From NCBI GenBank assembly GCA_018694455.1, contig JABHNP010000244.1, positions 1 to 7,503 of the forward strand: a stretch of DNA of 7,503 nt, written 5' to 3'. This DNA is from Planctomycetaceae bacterium. GTDB taxonomy: Bacteria; Planctomycetota; Planctomycetia; Pirellulales; UBA1268. This document shows, piece by piece, positions 1 through 6,765 of the stretch. The notes under the pieces are model-generated. The model was not told where the DNA came from. It was given only the letters and a program-made list of their open reading frames with translations, and made no database searches. Made by a program: the position numbers and the translations under genes. How positions within the stretch are numbered: the first letter of the stretch is position 1; every line of letters starts with the position of its first letter.

Positions 1-1325
1 AGTCGAGATTCAACCATGTCATATGACTTAACGATAGGGCTTTCTGGCCGAAAGTTTTTGGTGAAGTCTGTTTCGACTTGAAGTTGGAAAGCCCCCATTC
101 CTGTAAATGCGATAATCGCCAAAGAGCCCAGAAGTATTGGTTTTGGATGCTGAGTGATCCTGAAAACAAGATGATTAAGGTAAGGGTCGAGGTGTTCTTT
201 TCCCCTTCGTTCCTGATTTGGCGTACCGTTTTCCCTCACGAGAGCAAACCAAGGAATGACAAGTCCAACGGCAAGAAGCACCATTGCGGCACCAATGACT
301 GTCATGAATCCGAAATCATGAACAGGCCCAACGTTACTGGCGATAAGTGAACCAAAGCCAATGATGTCGGTAATAATGGCACCGACGATGGGCCAGAAAA
401 GCGTTTGGAGTGTATTCGTGAGAGCCTGCTGTGGTATTTCGCCATCACTTAGTCTCCGTCGAAATTCAACTATGATGTGAACTGTGGTTGCAATGGCCAC
501 GACGGTTATCATTGCAGAAAGCATAGTCGATACCATGGTGAGTTTTTGGCCGACTGTTGCAAGTAGGCCACGTGTTGACCATAGGGCTAAGACTACTACA
601 GCAAGCGGTGCAAAAAGCCACCGGATACTTTGGAACAGAATAAGTAGTACTACCGAAGCGAGTAGCCCCGCTGTAATACCAAGAACATTTCCATCACGAC
701 GAAGCATGGCGAATCCATCTCGAAGCATAACTGATTCACCAGCTATTGTCCCGGCTGGATATCTTTGCATGATGGCTCTAATAGCATCGATTGTTTTTCC
801 GGCATGATCTTGTTGCACAGTCGAGGGCTTTTTTTCTGGTTGCTCTTTTTCAGAAAGAACACAGACAACAGCAGCAGTTTGTCGATCTGTTCCAACTGTG
901 TATCCCTCCATAAGTTGAACAAGGTTTTCGGCGGTTGTATTATTTTTAGTATCAATAATGTCAGCGCCGAGCGGTGTTGTTGCTAAACTCGTTGCATTGC
1001 TTACGCCAGGTAGCTGAGATAAGCATTTTGTTAATTCCTCTAGCCGGGCAAATCCAGTCGCTTGAAACAGTTCGGGCTCATCATAGACGGCGAGCACGAT
1101 GGAACTTGCACCAAACGTTCTTCCAAGTCGATGGAATGGAGGAAGTGCCGAATCACTTCGGTCGAACATGGCATCGATAGACTGGGAATATTCCAGATGT
1201 CGAGATCGCTCAACTGAAAGGAGCCCAATTGCAATACCAAAAATCAGGAAAATGAGACGATGTCGGACAAGCAGGCATGAAAGCCTATTAGCGAAACTGG
1301 TTAATTTAGAAGGTACGAGAGGCAT
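1..1325 (-). CDS. RND superfamily exporter, MMPL/HAE3 type (N-terminal part, runs off window)
   Basis: The minus frame is open from an ATG at 1325 to the window edge, giving 441 residues without a stop; an in-frame stop lies upstream at 1355-1353. Layout: TM1 at about residues 23-38, a periplasmic loop to about 212, then TM2 (214-231), TM3 (236-256), TM4 (263-286), TM5 (308-328) and TM6 (338-363), a cytoplasmic linker, and TM7 (397-414) starting the second repeat. The stretch GFGSLIASNVGPVHDFGFM at 323-341 matches the MMPL signature after TM5, and the motif VETDFTKNF opens the second periplasmic half. This is the internally duplicated RND fold; proteins of this group export lipids or other hydrophobic molecules across the inner membrane. 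The substrate cannot be read from the sequence. TM4 has no Asp or Glu, whereas many relatives carry a proton-relay Asp there, while D320 sits in the TM5 motif. The ribosome binding site is weak (AGGG about 10 bases upstream). Later ATGs would remove TM1, so this start is preferred. It is divergent from the LptD-like gene. Confidence 0.85.
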   Translation of the reverse strand, partial: MPLVPSKLTSFANRLSCLLVRHRLIFLIFGIAIGLLSVERSRHLEYSQSIDAMFDRSDSALPPFHRLGRTFGASSIVLAVYDEPELFQATGFARLEELTKCLSQLPGVSNATSLATTPLGADIIDTKNNTTAENLVQLMEGYTVGTDRQTAAVVCVLSEKEQPEKKPSTVQQDHAGKTIDAIRAIMQRYPAGTIAGESVMLRDGFAMLRRDGNVLGITAGLLASVVLLILFQSIRWLFAPLAVVVLALWSTRGLLATVGQKLTMVSTMLSAMITVVAIATTVHIIVEFRRRLSDGEIPQQALTNTLQTLFWPIVGAIITDIIGFGSLIASNVGPVHDFGFMTVIGAAMVLLAVGLVIPWFALVRENGTPNQERRGKEHLDPYLNHLVFRITQHPKPILLGSLAIIAFTGMGAFQLQVETDFTKNFRPESPIVKSYDMVESR

Positions 1326-1348
1326 TCCAACGTCGCCCTGATTGAGAC

Positions 1349-1383
1349 TGGATCACCTAGTTTACCCGGATGGATCACCTAGT
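1349..1383. repeat. Direct repeat pair TGGATCACCTAGT, 22-bp period
   Basis: The 13-mer TGGATCACCTAGT occurs exactly at 1349-1361 and again at 1371-1383. The 22-bp start-to-start distance is close to two helical turns, which would put both copies on the same DNA face. The pair begins about 24 bases upstream of the RND exporter start, within its likely promoter or leader, and lies upstream of the LptD-like promoter. This is typical of an operator for a DNA-binding regulator. The identity of any regulator is unknown. Confidence 0.6.
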
Positions 1384-1405
1384 CTTCCAAATTCTCCACA
1401 AAATT

Positions 1406-1431
1406 TTGACACCTTGATTCGACACCTTGAC
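1406..1431. repeat. Tandem 13-bp repeat with CACCTTGA core
   Basis: TTGACACCTTGAT (1406-1418) is followed directly by TCGACACCTTGAC (1419-1431); the copies differ at two positions and share GACACCTTGA exactly. The second copy runs into the proposed -35 element at 1427-1432. All four repeats in this gap contain CACCT (1354, 1376, 1410 and 1423), so both pairs could be versions of one binding motif. That link is inference. Confidence 0.55.
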
Positions 1432-1456
1432 CGGGTTTTTAGCCCGTGATTATAGT
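1427..1456 (+). promoter_or_regulatory. Candidate sigma70-type promoter for the LptD-like gene
   Basis: A -35 hexamer TTGACC (1427-1432) and a -10 hexamer TATAGT (1451-1456) are separated by 18 bases; each matches the bacterial housekeeping consensus at five of six positions. Transcription would begin near 1463, giving a leader of roughly 170 bases before the signal-peptide core. If real, it argues against translation starting at TTG 1427. The -35 overlaps the second tandem repeat, so a protein bound there could block or assist polymerase. Confidence 0.45.
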
Positions 1457-1569
1457 CCCGCTCCTACTTTTGTTTCCCCAATTAGCCGAGCCCACGTGGT
1501 GTCGGTACAGCGGGTGCGCGTGCCTCAAAACCTTATTCATAACGATCATTCCGGAGAATGTCATTTTGG

Positions 1570-1585
1570 TCCAGGACCACCTGGA
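1570..1585 (+). other. Small hairpin in the LptD leader
   Basis: TCCAGG (1570-1575) and CCTGGA (1580-1585) form a perfect 6-bp stem around the loop ACCA. It lies about 50 bases upstream of the TTG at 1634 and just after the GGAGA at 1553-1557. It could affect initiation, but a stem this short may be chance. Confidence 0.3.
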
Positions 1586-1633
1586 GCGAAGAGATTTTTT
1601 CTATCGGTACGTCATCAACTTCCGGAAGCTTTG

Positions 1634-4600
1634 TTGCCGGGCAGTACAGTCATCGTATGGCTTTTGGTTTTTTTAGGTGCGTGTTGGAGCACAGCACGTG
1701 CGCAGCTACCTGCGCATCATAACACCAATGGTGTACTCGCTAGTTTACCAGCACGTGGATTAGCAGCGGCTATCGCAGAGGCTGGTCAGATCGAAGTGGC
1801 TGCAGCAAATCCTCAGGAACTCTTGAGCATTACTGCTACTCAGGCATCACGATGGACTGAGGGCTCTTATGAGGTGTGGCATCTCACAGGAGGAGTTCAA
1901 TTTCAGCAAGGTCTAACTGCCGTCGATTCTCACGAGGCCGTCGTTTGGATTGAACAGCAGCCTGAAGTCCAGGAGACAAGAGAAGGTTTAGAAGTTCCAA
2001 TAGTTCGAACGGTTCTTGTTCGAATGGCAGGAGGGGTAGAAGTGCGAAGAAGTGTTTCTTCTGCAGTTGATAGCGAACAGGCTGGTACAATTCGTAGTGA
2101 TCGCTGGTCTGGACGCTTTGGGATTATTCGTGACCCAAAACTTGATTTTAAAAGTGTTGTGGCCTCGGGTAGTAAGCCAGCTGTCTATGAATCACCTGCA
2201 AACATCACGCCGATGCCTTCATCCGAAATCGAACTCGTTTCTGGTGAAGAATTAATTAACGAAGTTGAGCCGGCACAATTTGCTGAGTTTGGTGATGCCA
2301 ATGGCGGTGTTATCGTTCCGTCAAAGCAAACAATTACAGTAGGCCGTCGGCTACGGGCATTTCCTCGATCAAGCATGCCACTTGCCGTCCAGTGGTTTCC
2401 AAGTCCGTCAGGGCCAGAGTGGGTCGCTGTAATCACATCAGGAATCAATCTGGTTATCGATGGAGTAGATCCTGCAGGGCCACTCGATATTTCTGCTGAT
2501 CGCATGGTTATCTGGACCCGTGGCCAGGAGCAGCCAGATCTAGGAGGAGACGCTGCTCAGGCAGCTGATGCACCTCTGGAACTTTACATGGAAGGAAATG
2601 TCGTTTTTCGGCAGGGGCAGCGTGTGATTGAGGCTGTAAGTATGTTTTATGATGTGCCCCGATCAAGCGGTGTTATTACAGGTGCTTCTGTCCTTACTCC
2701 AGTTGATAGTTATGCGGGCTTAATACGCTTGCGGGCAGATGTGCTTCGACAAGTTGACCGTAGCCGTTTTGTTGCACAAAGGAGCGGCCTGACGACAAGT
2801 CGTATGGGAACCCCGACATGGGAGTTTCGCTCCCGTGAGCTAACGTTGACGGATAGGCAGGTGCCGCTCCCTGGGCCATTCGGCATGCCAATGATTGATC
2901 CACTTACCGGTGAGCCAGCTATTGAGCATCAGCAACAAGTAACGAGTCGTGGAAATACCGTGACGCTTGGCGGTGTCCCAATTTTATGGTGGCCAGTACT
3001 TGCCACCAATGCGACAAAGCCGACCTTCTATATTAATGATTTAAAAATTAAGAATGATCAGATTCTTGGTACGCAGGTCTTAACAAGCTGGGACGCGTTT
3101 CAGGTTCTCGGCTGGCAAGATGCACCGTCTGGTGTCGACTGGGATTTTAATATCGACTACCTCAGCCTGAGAGGTCCAGGGTTTGGTACTTCTTTGCTTT
3201 ATAATCGACCTCAGTTTCTAGGGCTTGGTACGCCCGCAAATGGAATTGCTGATGCATGGTTCGTCGTTGATCGAGGGATAGATAACCTTGGCCTTGAGAG
3301 GCGAGATTTTACTTATCCAGGCTATCAGGGTGCTTTCCGAGGCCGATCGTTCTGGAGGCATCGTCAAGATCTTGTTGCAGGATGGCAGGCACGAGGAGCG
3401 GCTGGTTGGATCAGTGACTTTAATTTTCTTGAAGAGTACTACGAATCTGAGTGGGAAGAAGGATACGAGCAGCGTACATGGCTTGATTTACGGAGACCGA
3501 CAGATAATCGTCAGTGGCGTCTCTTAACGAGTTTACGGGTAGATCCATTTTTGACGCAGAGTGAGTGGTGGCCAAGGCTTGATCATCACTGGATCGCTCA
3601 GCCACTCTTGCGGGATGCGCTCTCATGGTATGAACACTCGAGTATTGCATATGCCCGCCAAGCTACGCCTGCGGCCCCGACTGGTCCCTCTGCCGGGCAG
3701 CCGGGTCAGGGATATCAGTTCTGGACACTTCTGCCTTATGAAAACAATGTTATTGGTGAGCGGCTAGTCACGCGACAGGAAATTGATTTGCCGTTTCAGG
3801 CGGGCCCGGTCAAGCTTGTCCCTTATGCGTTGGGTGAACTTGGACACTGGGGGCAAGATGTGGGTGATCCTTTCACAGGAGCACCACCTAGCAGTATTGA
3901 TCGTGCATATGGTCAAGTTGGAATTCGTTCAAGCTTGCCGATGTGGACTTCTGACAATTCCGTCGAGAGTAGGCTCTGGAATCTCCATGGTTTGGCCCAC
4001 AAAGTAATCTTTGAAGCCGAGTTCTCGTATGCTGATGCGACGAAAGACGTTAACCAATTTCCACTCTATGACCAGTTAGATGACGATACAATTAACCAGT
4101 ACCGACGAAATATTGCCTTTTTTGATTTTCAAAATACACCACCACCAGGGGTATCACCGAACCCTTACTATGCCGTATCGCCATTTGATTTCGCAAGTTC
4201 AGGAAGAGGGCCAAATGACGGCCGGTATGACCCGCGGTCGTATGCCATTCGTCGCGGAATTGGTAGTTGGGTGACTGGGCCAAGTGAGGTGGTGAATGAC
4301 CTGACAGCCTTCCGTGTCGGCGCTCGACAGCGTTGGCAGACAAAACGAGGGCCATATGGCAACCGCCGAATAGTTGACTGGGTTGTCTTTGATATTGATG
4401 GTGAATTCTTTCCAACAACAAGCCAGAATTTTGGTCAGGTCCTTGGACTCTGGCAATATGATTTTCGCTGGCATGTCGGTGACCGGACAACTATTTTGTC
4501 GACCGCTGACGTTGATTTTTTCACTGGCGGTCAACAACTCTACACTGTTGGTGCTTTATTGAATCGGTCAGCTCGGGGAAGCGTGTATATGGGATACCAA

Positions 4601-4945
4601 TCATTTGGTGGTCCTATCACCGCAAGTGTCCTTACTGGTTCGTATACGTATCGAATGAGCCCAAAGTGGGCAAGTTCCTTTGGGTCGTCAGTTGACCTTA
4701 CAGGCGCGAATATTGGTCAGCGTTTCCAACTGGTCCGGATAGGTGAATCGTTCTTGATGAGTTTTGGCTTTAACATCGATTACAGTCGTAACAACGTTGG
4801 TGTGACGTTTGCTATTGAGCCAAGGTTTTTATCTGGTACCCAGTTTGCCGGCGGTGCGGGACTCTCTGATTCGGCCGCTGGAACATCTGCATTCGGCGGC
4901 TCGCCGAATGGGGCGCCGATTGCTGGAGCCTACGGGCTCGAGTAA
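1634..4945 (+). CDS. lptD: LptD/OstA-like outer-membrane LPS assembly protein, long planctomycete type
   Basis: LptD is the outer-membrane beta-barrel that inserts lipopolysaccharide into the outer leaflet. From TTG 1634 the product is 1103 residues. A hydrophobic signal core (IVWLLVFLGACW) is followed by a STARA/Q cleavage site after residue 23. Two OstA/LptA-like segments follow: about 76-171 (LTGGVQFQQG) and 281-406 (MEGNVVFRQGQ). Next come TTSRMGTPTWEFRS (387-400) and GGVPILWWP (446-454), which correspond to the TTC-x-P-W and GVPVFYLPY motifs at the start of the LptD barrel. Many aromatic, alternating strands run to EPRFL near 1066, and a 37-residue Gly/Ala/Ser tail ends the protein. The mature chain has no cysteine, unlike the disulfide-bonded E. 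coli LptD. It is much longer than E. coli LptD (784 residues), chiefly before the barrel. The start is uncertain: the frame is open back to TTG 1427 with GTG codons at 1496, 1499, 1514 and 1520, but no ATG lies near. GGAAG at 1624-1628 could serve TTG 1634, yet that start leaves no basic residue in the signal n-region. Family assignment is firm; start is not. Confidence 0.85.
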   Translation: MPGSTVIVWLLVFLGACWSTARAQLPAHHNTNGVLASLPARGLAAAIAEAGQIEVAAANPQELLSITATQASRWTEGSYEVWHLTGGVQFQQGLTAVDSHEAVVWIEQQPEVQETREGLEVPIVRTVLVRMAGGVEVRRSVSSAVDSEQAGTIRSDRWSGRFGIIRDPKLDFKSVVASGSKPAVYESPANITPMPSSEIELVSGEELINEVEPAQFAEFGDANGGVIVPSKQTITVGRRLRAFPRSSMPLAVQWFPSPSGPEWVAVITSGINLVIDGVDPAGPLDISADRMVIWTRGQEQPDLGGDAAQAADAPLELYMEGNVVFRQGQRVIEAVSMFYDVPRSSGVITGASVLTPVDSYAGLIRLRADVLRQVDRSRFVAQRSGLTTSRMGTPTWEFRSRELTLTDRQVPLPGPFGMPMIDPLTGEPAIEHQQQVTSRGNTVTLGGVPILWWPVLATNATKPTFYINDLKIKNDQILGTQVLTSWDAFQVLGWQDAPSGVDWDFNIDYLSLRGPGFGTSLLYNRPQFLGLGTPANGIADAWFVVDRGIDNLGLERRDFTYPGYQGAFRGRSFWRHRQDLVAGWQARGAAGWISDFNFLEEYYESEWEEGYEQRTWLDLRRPTDNRQWRLLTSLRVDPFLTQSEWWPRLDHHWIAQPLLRDALSWYEHSSIAYARQATPAAPTGPSAGQPGQGYQFWTLLPYENNVIGERLVTRQEIDLPFQAGPVKLVPYALGELGHWGQDVGDPFTGAPPSSIDRAYGQVGIRSSLPMWTSDNSVESRLWNLHGLAHKVIFEAEFSYADATKDVNQFPLYDQLDDDTINQYRRNIAFFDFQNTPPPGVSPNPYYAVSPFDFASSGRGPNDGRYDPRSYAIRRGIGSWVTGPSEVVNDLTAFRVGARQRWQTKRGPYGNRRIVDWVVFDIDGEFFPTTSQNFGQVLGLWQYDFRWHVGDRTTILSTADVDFFTGGQQLYTVGALLNRSARGSVYMGYQSFGGPITASVLTGSYTYRMSPKWASSFGSSVDLTGANIGQRFQLVRIGESFLMSFGFNIDYSRNNVGVTFAIEPRFLSGTQFAGGAGLSDSAAGTSAFGGSPNGAPIAGAYGLE
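4890..4910. terminator. 9-bp hairpin beyond the permease stop, inside the lptD 3' end
   Basis: CATTCGGCG (4890-4898) and CGCCGAATG (4902-4910) form a perfect 9-bp, GC-rich stem with a 3-base loop. On the minus strand it lies 19 bases past the permease stop codon, the right place for a transcript end. Neither strand has a T-tract after it, so it is not a canonical intrinsic terminator; it may act with Rho or protect the 3' end. On the plus strand it falls in the Gly/Ala-rich tail codons of the LptD-like protein. Confidence 0.45.
4926..4939 (+). terminator. UNCG-tetraloop hairpin at the lptD 3' end
   Basis: GAGCC (4926-4930), TACG (4931-4934) and GGCTC (4935-4939) form a 5-bp stem closed as C(UACG)G in the plus-strand RNA, an exceptionally stable tetraloop class. 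It ends three bases before the TAA of the LptD-like gene and spans the permease stop codon on the other strand. No strong T-tract follows, so termination is inferred from position and convergence only. Confidence 0.35.
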
Positions 4946-6531
4946 CTCTGTTGTTTGCTATACCAGAGACCCCATCCAAAAAATAAAAGTGCCAAAAGAA
5001 TATATGCAATTGCTAGCTCGAAGGGACTGCGGCCACGTGACTCAATAGGTAGCTCGCCGATGGCCCATGGAAAAAACATTCGTCCATTTTGAAAAGGAGA
5101 ATGGATGATACCGAAGAGAGTGAATGTTGCTGCAGCAGCGCACCAGCCGGATGCCTTGATCAGTGCGCGGTCAATGAGCGCTGCGGTCATGCCCGCCCAT
5201 AAAAGACTCGTGATAATAAATCCTGATGCAAGAATTCTAAGGCCGTATAGTTCACTTGCCAATTGATTACCAGGAGTAGCACCTGCTGCGAGAAGTTTGT
5301 CGGTTTGAATCACAACAAGAGCGGCAAGTGCTGGTATGCATGCGATAGCAACTGCCGGATAGTGATGTTTTGGAGTAGCTCCGAAACTCTGAGCAGAAAT
5401 TTCTAGTCCGATGAAAATTAAGATCGGAAGAATGGCCGGTGCCGGAATGAGTTCATAGAGCAACGCAAATGAGCCTGTGAGGCCAGCAAGACCAATAAAA
5501 ATTGCAGTTGCCAGCGTGTAGGCTGCGCGACCTCCCATTGCTTTATATGCAGGGTGACCGATGTATGGTGTCGATTGAATGACACCTCCACAGATTCCTG
5601 CGATCAGTGTTGCAAGTCCTTCAATTGCAATAACACTTCGTGTGTCGTATTCATCACCTGCTGCTGCTGCGCTTTCCGTACAGTCAATACCACCAATAAC
5701 TGTGCCAAGAGCAAAAGGAATGACAATAGGCAGATACTTCAAAGTAAGAGGCCATGCTGATATCCAACGGAATTGGAAGACATCAAACCAGCCAGTTGGC
5801 CAAAGTGCTGAGAGCGGATCAAAACTCGTATGGGTTTCACTGGACGGTAGCCAGCCCCCGGAAAATCCAATTGCGGCGATCGCTCCACCAATGAGAAGAG
5901 CCGCAAGAGCACCAGGGATACGGTAAGGCAAGGGAATCTTAGCTGTGAGGCTTGCTAATATTATACCCAGTGAGACAAGACCAATGATTGGTTGTGAAAG
6001 CAACTCAACAAAAGGTAAGAAGCTAATGAGTGCAAGGGCGATGGCGGCAAGGCTACCAAGCAAGGCAGCGCGGGGGATACGGCTACGTATTTTTGATGCA
6101 ACAGGTGCGCAGCAAAGTTTGAAGACTCCACTTGCCACGATACAGCACATGCCAATATGCCACGCCTGGCGTGCTGCGTCTGAGTCAGAGAAGCCATTAT
6201 TAGTTGCTTCTAGATAGGCTGGTCCAATTACAAAAAAGACCATTCCGAAAGTGCTTGGAGTATCAAGCCCCAAGGGCATCGCTGTGACATCAGTGCGACG
6301 AGTCTGCTTTGCGATGCGAAGGGCTATCCAAGTGAAGAGTAGATCTCCAACGATGACGCCAAGAGCCGTCCCTGGAACAAAGTGTGATAAGGCGAATTCC
6401 AGCGGGTAATTGAAGACGGCTACCAGCAGTGACACTGCTAGGGTCAAATCAGCCAAATTGTCAAGCGATAGGCCAAAAAAAGCATTTATGTCACCACGTG
6501 CCGCCCAGCGATATTGAGATGGCGGTGGCAT
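4930..6531 (-). CDS. NCS2-type nucleobase permease (xanthine/uracil/AzgA-like)
   Basis: This 533-residue inner-membrane protein has about a dozen or more hydrophobic segments in the NCS2 (nucleobase:cation symporter-2) style and would import purines or pyrimidines with protons or sodium. Visible landmarks are RTDVTAMPLGLDTPSTFG (79-96), matching the AzgA-like motif after TM3; GGIDCTESAAAAGDEYDTR (280-298), the DxxxT/E region of the substrate-binding helices; STPYIGHPAYKAMGGRAAYT (320-339), equivalent to the TxxVESAxGxxxGGRTG segment; and a late conserved stretch at about 376-392. E286 and the TPY segment are likely substrate-site residues, by family analogy. The start ATG at 6531 has GGGAG five bases upstream (6541-6537). 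It is longer than typical NCS2 members (about 430-480 residues), with extra C-terminal membrane segments. It converges on the LptD-like gene with a 16-base overlap and shares no evident operon. The exact substrate is unknown. Confidence 0.75.
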   Translation of the reverse strand: MPPPSQYRWAARGDINAFFGLSLDNLADLTLAVSLLVAVFNYPLEFALSHFVPGTALGVIVGDLLFTWIALRIAKQTRRTDVTAMPLGLDTPSTFGMVFFVIGPAYLEATNNGFSDSDAARQAWHIGMCCIVASGVFKLCCAPVASKIRSRIPRAALLGSLAAIALALISFLPFVELLSQPIIGLVSLGIILASLTAKIPLPYRIPGALAALLIGGAIAAIGFSGGWLPSSETHTSFDPLSALWPTGWFDVFQFRWISAWPLTLKYLPIVIPFALGTVIGGIDCTESAAAAGDEYDTRSVIAIEGLATLIAGICGGVIQSTPYIGHPAYKAMGGRAAYTLATAIFIGLAGLTGSFALLYELIPAPAILPILIFIGLEISAQSFGATPKHHYPAVAIACIPALAALVVIQTDKLLAAGATPGNQLASELYGLRILASGFIITSLLWAGMTAALIDRALIKASGWCAAAATFTLFGIIHSPFQNGRMFFPWAIGELPIESRGRSPFELAIAYILLALLFFGWGLWYSKQQSYSSP

Positions 6532-6568
6532 GGAGGCTCCCGATACTTTATTTTTAGGGCTTTGGGAT

Positions 6569-6580
6569 ACGTCGAGACGT
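6569..6580. repeat. Inverted repeat ACGTC-GA-GACGT upstream of the permease
   Basis: A perfect 5-bp inverted repeat with a 2-base centre lies 38 bases upstream of the permease start codon, where an operator of a small dimeric regulator would sit. It is short enough to arise by chance. Confidence 0.3.
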
Positions 6581-6663
6581 CTGTTGAACCTGATGGTCGC
6601 AGGCTGTTACGGTACGGACTATACTCTGTTTTAAAGGAAAAACGAGGTGCCATGTTTTTCACT

Positions 6664-6680
6664 CACCTTTGGTATAGGTG
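6664..6680. repeat. Inverted repeat CACCT-N7-AGGTG in the sigma-factor upstream region
   Basis: CACCT (6664-6668) and AGGTG (6676-6680) are separated by seven bases, about 85 bases before the sigma-factor start. It could be an operator or a weak hairpin in the sigma leader. The rest of the 234-base divergent gap (6532-6765) has a -10-like TATACT at 6620-6625 without a matching -35 at normal spacing; the nearest TTGAAC (6584-6589) is 30 bases away. I therefore do not call a promoter here. Confidence 0.25.
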
Positions 6681-6765
6681 GTGACACAACAAGTTTCTTT
6701 CTGAGTGCAAAAGAAAAAGCCGTTTGGGGCACCGAACCACGAGATGACCTTCTGCGTAGTACATC

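Larger units (their letters stand above)
1326..1633. other. Divergent intergenic region between RND exporter and LptD-like gene
   Basis: This stretch of about 308 bases separates two divergently transcribed envelope genes. It holds two tandem repeat pairs (1349-1383 and 1406-1431), a sigma70-type promoter for the rightward gene (1427-1456) and a 6-bp hairpin in the presumed leader (1570-1585). The frame of the LptD-like gene stays open back to a TTG at 1427, and other frames also contain short open stretches, so its right-hand part may be partly coding. I see no tRNA or recognised riboswitch. Confidence 0.6.

Noticed and set aside
484..807. Plus-strand open frame of 107 codons, with others at 78-350 and 1099-1341
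   Set aside because: They lie antisense to the RND exporter, whose 441-codon frame is open throughout with clear membrane segments and family motifs. The plus-strand translations have no recognisable domain.
1406..1434. Consensus-like TTGACA at 1406-1411 as a -35 element
   Set aside because: No acceptable -10 sits 16-18 bases downstream. The TTGACC at 1427 paired with TATAGT at 1451 is a better promoter.
1558..1722. 54-codon ORF from ATG 1558 that could be a leader peptide for lptD
   Set aside because: GGAGA directly abuts the ATG with no spacer, the peptide has no features, and it overlaps the signal-peptide codons. The GGAGA fits the TTG at 1566 better.
4092..4537. Minus-strand open frames of 132 and 112 codons within lptD
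   Set aside because: They are antisense to conserved barrel-coding sequence, overlap each other in different frames and show no domain features. They are most likely shadow frames.
5579..5926. Plus-strand open frame of 115 codons inside the permease
   Set aside because: It is antisense to a convincing 533-residue membrane protein with family motifs, and the translation is low in order and unlike known proteins.
6584..6625. TTGAAC and TATACT as a promoter for the sigma factor
   Set aside because: The 30-base spacing is far outside the functional range, and no alternative -35 was found at 16-18 bases.
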